Source: a virus. Taken from it: 64,000 bases of DNA. The stretch is taken from positions 24,969 to 88,968 of IMG/VR virus record IMGVR_UViG_3300028766_000004; one strand, given 5' to 3'. Position numbers and translations under genes: made by a program. The notes beneath the pieces are model-generated. The model saw only the letters and a list, made by a program, of their open reading frames with translations, was not told the origin of the DNA and did no database searches. Every line of letters begins with the position of its first letter. Position 1 is the first letter of the stretch. Positions 18,277 to 25,221 of the stretch are shown here, in pieces.

Positions 18277-18670
18277 TTTTCTGATTTTCAACGTACTGTT
18301 TTATTACTTCCAGTGGAGACCCGCCAACTGTTGAAACAAAATAGCTATTTGTCCACAACGTCGGCAACTTTGATTTCAGCGTTCTAAACTCATTTCTCAG
18401 CGTGTGAGATGAAACACCCTTCATGTTCTTGACAAGGCGGTGAATGCCAAACTGAGGATCAATTTCCACGAGTACGTGAACATGGTCTGGCATGATTTCT
18501 AGCGCAATTACTTCTGCCTTATACTTCTCTGCCACTTGCCTAATGACAGATTCGCACCGTGCTGCAATATCACCAATCAAAACACTGCGCCTATACTTCG
18601 GCGTCCATACCACATGGTACTTGCTCGAATACACCACATTTAAGTTCGATTTGTAGCCTTCTAGTGCCAT
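18269..18670 (-). CDS. tnpA: TnpA, Y1 HUH transposase
   Basis: 133 residues, the standard size. HUH motif is PDHVHVL (H63, H65) and the nucleophile is Y126 in IKQYVENQ. Opens with the family's VVYSSKYHVVWTPKYR segment. It cuts and joins single-stranded ends at TTAC and TCAA using the subterminal hairpins present here. Phage replication supplies single-stranded DNA on the lagging strand, the preferred substrate. Followed by tnpB in the same orientation with overlap. Confidence 0.94.
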   Translation of the reverse strand: MALEGYKSNLNVVYSSKYHVVWTPKYRRSVLIGDIAARCESVIRQVAEKYKAEVIALEIMPDHVHVLVEIDPQFGIHRLVKNMKGVSSHTLRNEFRTLKSKLPTLWTNSYFVSTVGGSPLEVIKQYVENQKNV

Positions 18671-18739
18671 AACAAAACTATACAGTACATCGGTATATAT
18701 GGTAAAGAACTATTTTTCTACGCAAAACACGCCTTATAT

Positions 18740-18782
18740 CCCCATGCCTAAAGGCAGGGGCTTTACGGCGCTTTCTCGGTAA
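18740..18782 (-). other. IS left end: TTAC, guide and bulged hairpin
   Basis: Minus strand: TTAC (18779-18782), 14 bases, AAAG guide (18761-18764), then hairpin 18740-18760 (CCCC TGCCT, loop TT, AGGCA, bulged T, GGGG). The AAAG placed at the foot of a T-bulged hairpin is the IS608 left-end arrangement, where it pairs with TTAC to set the cut. Confidence 0.82.
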
Positions 18783-19058
18783 CCCTTGATAACGAGCCAA
18801 TGTCCCAACGGCATTTTCTGTTCTACCAAGCATTTTGGCAAGTTCTTTTGTAGACATCGAGGAATAATTGTCAGAAAGCAATTTCCGTTCTTCTTCAGTA
18901 TATGCGTCATGATTTCTGCTATATCCCAAACGTTGAATCTTCAATTTTACAGATGCTTCCGTTCTGTCAAGATAACTCGCTATTTCCATCAACGATTTAT
19001 CTTTGTAGTTGGCGGATATATATTCGATTTCTTGCGTGTTCCAGCTCTTCTTTATCAT
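18779..19058 (-). pseudogene. 5' part of an IS-interrupted homing endonuclease
   Basis: From ATG 19058 the frame encodes two helix-turn-helix/Myb-like units: WNTQEIEYISANYKDKSLME with IASYLDRTEASVKLKIQRLG, then YTEEERKLLSDNYSSMSTKE with LAKMLGRTENAVGTLARYQG. Such units are the DNA-binding part of phage homing endonucleases. At the TTA codon (18780-18782) the IS begins, and the frame runs on for 34 element-coded residues. I see no ribosome binding site. Joining the two flanks after precise IS loss puts the halves one base out of frame, so the gene was probably already damaged or lost DNA later. Confidence 0.6.
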
Positions 19059-19111
19059 GATTTTAGTATGACAGAAAACAGAATTTTGCGTACCACCCAA
19101 ATAAAATAACA

Positions 19112-19148
19112 GCGCAAAAAGAAAACGGGCGCTGTAAAAGCGCCCGTT
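19112..19148 (-). terminator. Intrinsic terminator after the major capsid gene
   Basis: A 10-bp perfect GC-rich stem (19124-19133 with 19139-19148; ACGGGCGCT core, five-base loop) followed on the minus strand by TTCTTTTT. It should end capsid transcripts and shield the downstream homing gene and IS from readthrough. Confidence 0.88.
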
Positions 19149-19172
19149 GTTAAGTTGTTTATTATCAATGTT

Positions 19173-20603
19173 TTACGAAATATCGCCAACATTGATGATA
19201 CGAACCCATTTCCGAGGAGCATACATTACCAAAGTTCCATACAGCAATATCATCCAACGAATAGCCGGGCCGATAACAGCGAGGTCCATCTTCATAAGCG
19301 GTGCAAGCTGCTTGAAAGCGAGGACTTCGTTATCCATTTGACCAAGGTAGCAAGTGCTAACCACAGTCATATAGAGGCCTGTATCGGTGTATGTCGTTGT
19401 TGCGGAGGCAGTAACAGAAGCAGCTGCAACCGAGAACAGGTAGTAGAACGAACCTGTAGACGACACATCACAAGCATAAACGTTGAAGTAATCGGGCACC
19501 AAACCGCTCATCGAAGCAGGGTTGGTAATGGTCAACAGTGAAGAGTTTCCAGCGGAAACGTCACCAGATGAAACCACCAAACCAGATGAAGCAGCAGTAG
19601 CTGCAGACTCACCAAAGCGGTTAACAGCGGTCGCCTTGTAGTAACGAGTCCCAGGATTCTTCCATGCGCCAATCTGTGCAGAGTTGTAAGCGGTGGAAGC
19701 AGGAGAGATAGAAGCAGGTGTTTGAGGAGCGTTAGCCGAAGTTGCTGCACTCGGTGCCAAACCAGTAGCCTTACGGTTCTTGGTAAGGAATACATCAGAC
19801 AGAATGTCGATGTTACCGAACTGTGAAGCGAACGTGTTGATCACGCTACCAGCAGCATATCCACCGGACGCTGTTGGGAGCAATGCACGCTCTTTCGGGA
19901 AGAAGGTCTTGGAGAAGTCGCTAGCCACCTTGTAGGGGGTGTAGAGACATGATGCACGACCAAACTGCTCGGCAATCAGCTCGCAAGCGTCTTCCAGAAT
20001 ACCTTCAGTTAACGACCCACCCTTGGCGTCGATAATCATCGTAGGATCGATCTGTGCTTCCAGACCAGCCCACTCGATGCCTTCCTTTCCGCCCGACACA
20101 TTGCTGTATCCAGCAGTCAGAGTGTTGTTGCCCCAGAACAGCGAACGCTCAATTTGCTGTAGAAGCCAAAGAATGCCGTTCTTGTTCTCCAGTGCAACCA
20201 CATCACCGTGAGCGCTGCGAACCATCGTCATAACATGGGAAACCACACGTGTGGTGCCCAAGAACTTGACAAGTGCAACCTTACGGCTGTAGTTGCTATC
20301 CTGTGTTTCAGGCATCACTGCCTCAGGAATGAAGGCGTTGCTGTTATCGCCATAGGCGGTAAGCTGGTTATATTCCTCAACGGTGTTGAATGCTGGCATC
20401 TTGGGGAGATTCTTCCACAGACGAATATTCTGTTCTGTGAACGATAGAACCTTTAATGAGCTTTCGAGCGATTCCACACGGAACGCTCCACCGCCTGCTT
20501 GGTCGGTAACCCCGTAGTTGTACCCAGCTGACAAAGCCTTCTGCAAGTCGGGAACATCTCTTGATTCACCGTAACCGTTAATACCACGAAAGTCTAAAGC
20601 CAT
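19173..20603 (-). CDS. Major capsid protein with inserted FN3-like domain
   Basis: 476 residues from the ATG at 20603, which has GGAGG eight bases upstream. Position after protease and scaffold-like genes, terminator after it, and HK97-like features (NTVEEYNQLTAYGD, E-loop-like region, MVRSAHGDVVALENKNGILW long helix) support capsid. Residues about 295-405 are a fibronectin-III-like insert (TRYYKATAVNRFGESAATAA ... DYFNVYACD), probably an outward domain. Residues 22-54 (KALSAGYNYGVTDQAGG then RVESLE) are closely copied at the C-terminus of the protease gene. Confidence 0.85.
   Translation of the reverse strand: MALDFRGINGYGESRDVPDLQKALSAGYNYGVTDQAGGGAFRVESLESSLKVLSFTEQNIRLWKNLPKMPAFNTVEEYNQLTAYGDNSNAFIPEAVMPETQDSNYSRKVALVKFLGTTRVVSHVMTMVRSAHGDVVALENKNGILWLLQQIERSLFWGNNTLTAGYSNVSGGKEGIEWAGLEAQIDPTMIIDAKGGSLTEGILEDACELIAEQFGRASCLYTPYKVASDFSKTFFPKERALLPTASGGYAAGSVINTFASQFGNIDILSDVFLTKNRKATGLAPSAATSANAPQTPASISPASTAYNSAQIGAWKNPGTRYYKATAVNRFGESAATAASSGLVVSSGDVSAGNSSLLTITNPASMSGLVPDYFNVYACDVSSTGSFYYLFSVAAASVTASATTTYTDTGLYMTVVSTCYLGQMDNEVLAFKQLAPLMKMDLAVIGPAIRWMILLYGTLVMYAPRKWVRIINVGDIS
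20442..20540 (-). repeat. Capsid N-terminal module shared with the protease
   Basis: Codons 22-54 of the capsid gene encode KALSAGYNYGVTDQAGG and RVESLE plus LSF. The protease gene has KALVTGYAFGVTDQTGG and RVESLE plus LSY at 21794-21892. About 20 of 33 residues agree, but codons differ, so this is an old, protein-level conserved copy. Confidence 0.85.
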
Positions 20604-20629
20604 GTTATCCTCCAAAAAATCAGCAGTGA

Positions 20630-21532
20630 TTAAGCTACTGGCAATCCAACCAACTCACGAAGCTCGGGGCGAACAAAACCGGAAGCATCAGCTGAAAGTA
20701 CATCAGCCACTGTTACGCTCTTGTTACCACTTTCCATGAGAGTTGTAAGCTTTGCAGCAATATCGCTCTTCTTAAGTTCTGTTCCCTCTTTACCACCGAA
20801 GCTCTTCTCAACAACGCTGACATCGGATTTACGCTGCCCAGCAGGTGTCGTACCGAAAGATTCAACCTTTTCAGTCAAGCCCTTTAGCAAAATACCAACT
20901 TGCTGCATAGCCTTTGCAAGCGCCACATTGAATTCGCCTTGACCAGCCTGACGTGCCAACGACTTCTCAACACGAGCTGACAAACCATCTGTTGATTCCG
21001 AAACTGCATACACAAAATCACGAAGATAGTCGGAAATGTCGATGGCCTTCGAAACAGCTTCTGAATTCTCGGCTAGCGTATCGGCAAATGATTTCTTTGT
21101 CTTCTTTTTCTTGCTAGCTGATTTGAACTCAGGCTCTCGGGCCTCTTCCTCTTCCTCTTCCTCTTCTGGACGTGACCTCCGACGAGGAGCAAACTCCTGC
21201 TCTTCCTCTTCTTCCTGTTCTGGAAGGGGGAATCCCTTCTTGGCAACTTCCTCAACGCCCTTCTTGGTCTTGGGCTGCTCTTCTGTTTCGCCCTCGCCAT
21301 GTTGGCCGTATTTCTTCTGCAGTTCCTTGGCGTCTTCAGCAACTTCTTTAGCCGTACGCTTGTCGGTATCGTTTTCCTTTGCAGGAGCTGGACGAACACC
21401 CTTAGAAACATTCTCGAGAACAGCTAAGCTCTTATCGAGACTCTCGAAGCTAAGACCAGCAGCCGACTTTGATGTGCAAGCTGAGCAAGCAGCGCCATTT
21501 GTTTGAGTACCGCATTCGCCACAAAATTTCAT
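20630..21532 (-). CDS. Scaffold-like acidic protein with zinc ribbon
   Basis: 300 residues. It opens with a zinc ribbon (CGECG ... CSAC, residues 4-19), then a long charged region with Glu runs and Arg/Lys patches (about 85-150), then a helical C-terminal half (SDYLRDFVYAVSESTDGLSA onward) rich in coiled coil. High charge, low complexity and its place between protease and capsid genes are typical of scaffolds. The N-terminal zinc ribbon is unusual for a scaffold. RBS GGGAGA precedes ATG. Confidence 0.6.
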   Translation of the reverse strand: MKFCGECGTQTNGAACSACTSKSAAGLSFESLDKSLAVLENVSKGVRPAPAKENDTDKRTAKEVAEDAKELQKKYGQHGEGETEEQPKTKKGVEEVAKKGFPLPEQEEEEEQEFAPRRRSRPEEEEEEEEAREPEFKSASKKKKTKKSFADTLAENSEAVSKAIDISDYLRDFVYAVSESTDGLSARVEKSLARQAGQGEFNVALAKAMQQVGILLKGLTEKVESFGTTPAGQRKSDVSVVEKSFGGKEGTELKKSDIAAKLTTLMESGNKSVTVADVLSADASGFVRPELRELVGLPVA

Positions 21533-21580
21533 ATTAGTTCTCCCACAGCTAAGGCTGTATTAGATTTTTTTTACTACGCT

Positions 21581-23794
21581 TTACTTCTTAACCTTTTGAG
21601 CTAAACCTGATATATCTCCGTCATTCTTCACCATCAATAAGAGTATCCGGTCGGCTTGAGCCTCAGGGATACCACGATTAACGAGAAAGTCTAGTGCATC
21701 ACGAAGCGTAACGTATGTTTGACCACCGTTAGCACGTGCTGTATCAAACTCAACCTTAGTAGTCTTCAGGTCGGGAGCAATCACCTTCCCATAAGACAAA
21801 TCTTTTTGCTGACCTTCTAATGATTCCACCCTTAATGCTGAACCACCTGTTTGGTCAGTTACACCGAAAGCATATCCAGTAACCAAAGCCTTTTCGATAC
21901 AGCTATCATCACAATATGAATGGCCGTCTTCTACCATATACATATTTCCTTTGATGATGATTTCCTTACACACATCACAAGCTTCAGTACTATCAGCAGC
22001 ACATATGAGCGCTTTCTTAATCAGCTTGTTTTTATCCAAAAACTTGTGATTGATACCGAATCCATCAAGATACTTCTTACATTTGTCTTTACCCTTTGCA
22101 CCAGTCTTTGGATCATCAGCAAATATTCTTGAACCAATCGTTTCCAACGTCCCCTTAGCATTAGGAAGTGCATGAAGAACAGCAAATGCGCCTGTGTCTC
22201 CATCGCCAGAAACAGATACTTGATGCTTCTTATCCTTGTCTTCGTAGGTAACACTATGAAGTGGCATCTTCTTATCCCCAAGCTTTATTTCTCCACCGTG
22301 AGAATGAATTGTTGTCCACTTCGTACTTTTTTCAAACCATCCATTATCAATCGATGAAATAGACTTTGTTATGGGAGAAATTGGCATTTTTGGAGCTTTC
22401 AAAGAACTGTCTAGTGCTCCGACATGTGTTCCAGTCGTAACATCACCACTAGGATGAATATGAGTAAATCCAGTATGTGATATGTGTAACATGCCTTTCT
22501 CTGGAGATGCAAAACTGGTCACAGTTTTGTGAGTATTCATCCCTAAAGGTTTCATTCCATGTCCGTTCTTTATACCATTATGGATACCAGAATCTATTCC
22601 TTGGTTTACATGGCTGTAATTTTGTTTATTTTCACCATAATGACCAATCTTGAAATCGTTGACTCTGGGATCGTATGAAGATATCTTCGGTTCAATCTCA
22701 ATACCCTTTTCTAAATCCGTATCAATCGATTTCTTAGCAGTAGTTGGTCTATGTACACCATTCACTATTGGTCCAATTTCTTTGTGGTTCTTGTCGGAGT
22801 CTGCCTCGGCGTGTGAGTGCATTGTCTTATTCTCTTCATGCCCTTGCTCATCGCCTTTCAGCGCTTTACCTTCTTCTATATCCGGAACGATTGCTTGGTC
22901 TTCTTTAGGAAGTTTGAATGTGCTTTTTTTACCTTTAATCACAACATCGCCGTTTTGATTAACTTCGATTGTGAATAGTGGTTCTGATTCGACGCCTTTC
23001 TTAGCCAGCGGAACATCATCTAATTGCTTTTCCATATCCTGCTTCGGCTTCTTATCACTCAACGCTCTCTTGGTTTCGTCTAATGCATCCTTCTCTTCCA
23101 CATCGATTTGATTAACCACAGGAGACTTTGTCGCCTCTTCTGTTCTTTCTAAAACATTGTCGGCTTTCTTCTCTTCACCTTCCGGCTTAGTATCTGTATC
23201 TGGTTTCTGCGTAGTCTTGGTTTGAGTTACGTCAGCAGCAACTCCTTTGTTAATAGCTTCTTCGTTTTCGCCAAACACAAGAACCTCATCATACTTCTGT
23301 GAAGCAAACGATTTTGCAATATCCAAGAACGTGTTCGGATTGATGGGTGATGCTGTGATGGCGATATCTTTAATCCAAGCCTTGGTGATGATTGTGTGGT
23401 CGCTGGCATCACGAGATAACACCTTACCCTCTACAGAGAATCCCAATTTACGGGCATCTCCAGCTTTCTTTAATCCCTCAGCCAAATCCCAAATTCCATT
23501 CGCTCTCGGTGTATCAAGCAGGAATCCCTTCGTCCACAACCCTTTAGATGTGATACGTGCTTCTGTTGGGATACCGACTTTACCTGACGTTTCTTTTGCA
23601 TGATCATCATTGAAGTATCCGCGCTTCAAGAAATAGCTTAATTCCAAACCATCCTGTTTAATCTTCTCGCCTTGTAAGTCTTTGTGGTCTGTACTAGCAA
23701 TACCTTCGATCCAGCGCTTGCCATCTTCGCCTTTAGCTAGATTAGCTTCGTACCAGAATTCGAATGTACCGTCTTGTTTGATCGCGTTCGCCAT
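21581..23794 (-). CDS. Prohead protease fused to long C-terminal region
   Basis: 737 residues from the ATG at 23794 (RBS GAGG). Residues 1-165 match prohead serine proteases of the herpesvirus-fold type: IEGIASTDHKDLQGE, His65 in FNDDHAKE, Ser120 in KLGFSVEG, and IKDIAITASPINPNTFLD. The remaining 570 residues are low complexity, with His-rich parts, a CDVC ... CDDSC zinc knuckle (about 600-630) and a copy of the capsid N-terminal module (635-667). Typical proteases have about 200 residues, so this is probably a protease-scaffold fusion that cuts itself and the capsid or scaffold during head maturation. Confidence 0.75.
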   Translation of the reverse strand: MANAIKQDGTFEFWYEANLAKGEDGKRWIEGIASTDHKDLQGEKIKQDGLELSYFLKRGYFNDDHAKETSGKVGIPTEARITSKGLWTKGFLLDTPRANGIWDLAEGLKKAGDARKLGFSVEGKVLSRDASDHTIITKAWIKDIAITASPINPNTFLDIAKSFASQKYDEVLVFGENEEAINKGVAADVTQTKTTQKPDTDTKPEGEEKKADNVLERTEEATKSPVVNQIDVEEKDALDETKRALSDKKPKQDMEKQLDDVPLAKKGVESEPLFTIEVNQNGDVVIKGKKSTFKLPKEDQAIVPDIEEGKALKGDEQGHEENKTMHSHAEADSDKNHKEIGPIVNGVHRPTTAKKSIDTDLEKGIEIEPKISSYDPRVNDFKIGHYGENKQNYSHVNQGIDSGIHNGIKNGHGMKPLGMNTHKTVTSFASPEKGMLHISHTGFTHIHPSGDVTTGTHVGALDSSLKAPKMPISPITKSISSIDNGWFEKSTKWTTIHSHGGEIKLGDKKMPLHSVTYEDKDKKHQVSVSGDGDTGAFAVLHALPNAKGTLETIGSRIFADDPKTGAKGKDKCKKYLDGFGINHKFLDKNKLIKKALICAADSTEACDVCKEIIIKGNMYMVEDGHSYCDDSCIEKALVTGYAFGVTDQTGGSALRVESLEGQQKDLSYGKVIAPDLKTTKVEFDTARANGGQTYVTLRDALDFLVNRGIPEAQADRILLLMVKNDGDISGLAQKVKK
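21794..21892 (-). repeat. Capsid-mimic module at the protease C-terminus
   Basis: Encodes protease residues 635-667 (KALVTGYAFGVTDQTGG, RVESLE, LSY), the partner of 20442-20540 in the capsid gene. After it the two proteins differ. See the capsid entry. Confidence 0.85.
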
Positions 23795-23810
23795 TATATC
23801 CTCACAAACA

Positions 23811-23864
23811 AAAAAGGGAGAAAACATATACGGGCAGTTGTGCCGTACGTTTTCTCCCTATAGC
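23811..23864 (-). terminator. Hairpin ahead of the head operon: terminator or mRNA leader
   Basis: A 10-bp perfect stem (GGGAGAAAAC, 23849-23858 with 23816-23825) followed on the minus strand by TTTTTT. It fits an intrinsic terminator closing the unit that ends at 24024. It lies only 17 bases from the protease RBS/ATG region. Just upstream the strand reads CTATAGGGAGA (23853-23863), identical to the core of a T7-type promoter, whose transcript would start on the hairpin. Terminator is the safer reading; attenuator or promoter-plus-5' hairpin are alternatives. Confidence 0.7.
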
Positions 23865-24023
23865 CACAAACTTAAGCAGCAGAGTCTCAATTGTCTTGAA
23901 TTAAGAATATCAATCGAATGCGTCTAGCTGCAAGCTGCAAAAAATGATGATTTTGGTATTCTGGCGCTATTTTACGCTACTAAAGTGTATCGTTATTGCT
24001 ATTTATCGCACTGTGTTGCATGT

Positions 24024-24281
24024 TTAATGTTTTTTATTAGACATTTCTACAATGAATCTTGGGCGTTCTGTAGATGATTTACGAACTTCGTTGCCAAGTT
24101 CGATGACAAATCCAGCACCTTTAGCACGAAATTCAAGAGGTAGACTGTTGAATCCTCGACACATATTACACTGAACGATAGCCGTATCACTACCTTCCCA
24201 TCGAATACTCTTACTGCGCAGTTTCACCGTCTGACCATAAGATTTTAATAACGGAGCACCACAAGTACAGTTGATTACCAT
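24024..24281 (-). CDS. Com-like zinc-ribbon protein
   Basis: 85 residues: MVINCTCGAPLLKSYGQTVK, then a second pair CNMC (about 38-41). The spacing and the first half resemble the small zinc-finger protein Com of Mu-like phages (a translational activator) and other phage zinc ribbons. Function here unknown. Last gene before the intergenic stretch and terminator at 23811-24023. Confidence 0.6.
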   Translation of the reverse strand: MVINCTCGAPLLKSYGQTVKLRSKSIRWEGSDTAIVQCNMCRGFNSLPLEFRAKGAGFVIELGNEVRKSSTERPRFIVEMSNKKH

Positions 24282-24287
24282 AATTTC

Positions 24288-24866
24288 CTATAATGCATCC
24301 TCGAAGTGATTAGCTAATCGTTCTAGCTTGTGCTTCAAAGCAGAGCTCAATGGTCTCTTCGAAAGCTCGTCAACTGTCTTAAACATCCCAGACGTCTTTC
24401 GTTCTGCCGTTCCACTCAAACGAGTGGGTTTTACATCCGGCGATGTAAACACTGATTCCAATCCTTCATCCATATAACCAAGTTCTTTGATAATCACCTT
24501 GCATGTGAACAAAACCTGTCTAAGTCTGGCAATCTCACCATCTTCAAAAGAATTAATAGTATCGACTATCTTAATTATCACTGGAAGAATGAAGTTAAAT
24601 GGTTCTTCGTTGGTTCCGTGATTAACGTATAACGGTGTTATTTTTTGTTTCTTCGACGTCTTATATTCCTTCGGTAGTCTACGTCTAGCTGTAGGTGTTT
24701 TAACACGCACATCAGTACTCCTTCCGGGAGAAACACGTTTATGACGCTGTTTTTCATTGGAGTATGGATTAATCCAAACTAGCTTACCACCCCTATGTTC
24801 GAAATATCCCTTCACGTTCCCCTTTTCGAACGTAATGATGGGGATAATGTCTTTATTCTGTTCCAT
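24288..24866 (-). CDS. Unknown basic protein, 192 aa
   Basis: Starts at ATG 24866, overlapping the stop of the upstream gene (a GTG two codons earlier is also in frame). Residues about 45-80 are strongly basic (RHKRVSPGRSTDVRVKTPTA, then RRRLP). The C-terminal half is helical. A KTSKKQK stretch is similar to KTSRKQK in the upstream gene, so the two may be related or act together. Not recognised. Confidence 0.65.
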   Translation of the reverse strand: MEQNKDIIPIITFEKGNVKGYFEHRGGKLVWINPYSNEKQRHKRVSPGRSTDVRVKTPTARRRLPKEYKTSKKQKITPLYVNHGTNEEPFNFILPVIIKIVDTINSFEDGEIARLRQVLFTCKVIIKELGYMDEGLESVFTSPDVKPTRLSGTAERKTSGMFKTVDELSKRPLSSALKHKLERLANHFEDAL

Positions 24867-25161
24867 CGACACTGACTCTCAAGCTATCTAAAAAGCTCTT
24901 ATCGTCTGATGTTAGCAGCTCTTTAAACTCTTTCTGTTTTCTCGACGTCTTAATAACGTGAGAAAATTTAGGTCTCTTGTTGGTGTATCGTCTGTTAGAC
25001 GTTGCAACGTTTTCAACTTTCAAATCTTGTGGGTCGAACATCAAATTAAATTCTACGTTGTTGCATGTGATAGCTATGCAATTTGTTTCTTCTGGTAAAC
25101 CATCTGGAAAGACAGCCTTAATGAACGAAGTTACATTCTTTTTATATTGTTGGCTTTCCAT
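24853..25161 (-). CDS. Unknown protein, 102 aa
   Basis: 102 residues, starts MESQQYKKNVTSFIKAVFPD. An N-terminal alpha/beta part (NCIAITCNNVEFNLMFDP) and a basic region (RRYTNKRPKFSHVIKTSRKQ) precede a helical tail. It overlaps the next gene by 14 bases. It is the first gene after the terminator at 25181-25215, so a promoter should lie close by, but I cannot point to one. Confidence 0.6.
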   Translation of the reverse strand: MESQQYKKNVTSFIKAVFPDGLPEETNCIAITCNNVEFNLMFDPQDLKVENVATSNRRYTNKRPKFSHVIKTSRKQKEFKELLTSDDKSFLDSLRVSVDGTE

Positions 25162-25180
25162 ATTTTAGCTCCGTAAACAC

Positions 25181-25215
25181 ACTAAAAGCAGCGATGATTA
25201 GTCGCTGCTTTTAGT
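25181..25215 (-). terminator. Intrinsic terminator after the 25.2-26.2 kb gene
   Basis: A 14-bp perfect inverted repeat (25181-25194 with 25202-25215; ACTAAAAGCAGCGA) with a seven-base loop. On the minus strand the GC part (GCAGCGA/TCGCTGC) is followed by TTTTAGTGTGTTT. Good intrinsic terminator. Confidence 0.8.
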
Positions 25216-25221
25216 TTTGGA

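Larger units (their letters stand above)
17040..18778 (-). mobile_element. IS608-like IS200/IS605 element, intact
   Basis: 1739 bp. Carries tnpA and tnpB in tandem, both with full catalytic residues. The left end has TTAC outside (18779-18782), guide AAAG at 18761-18764 and a bulged hairpin at 18740-18760; the right end has GAAT, a bulged hairpin and TCAA. There are no terminal inverted repeats and no target duplication, as expected of HUH Y1 transposition through single-stranded circles. The element inserted 3' of TTAC inside a homing endonuclease gene just downstream of the capsid gene. All parts look functional, so the insertion may be recent. Confidence 0.9.

Noticed and set aside
21036-21506. 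156-codon plus-strand Ser-rich frame
   Set aside because: It mirrors the Glu/Lys-rich coding of the scaffold-like gene; no RBS and no plus-strand neighbours.
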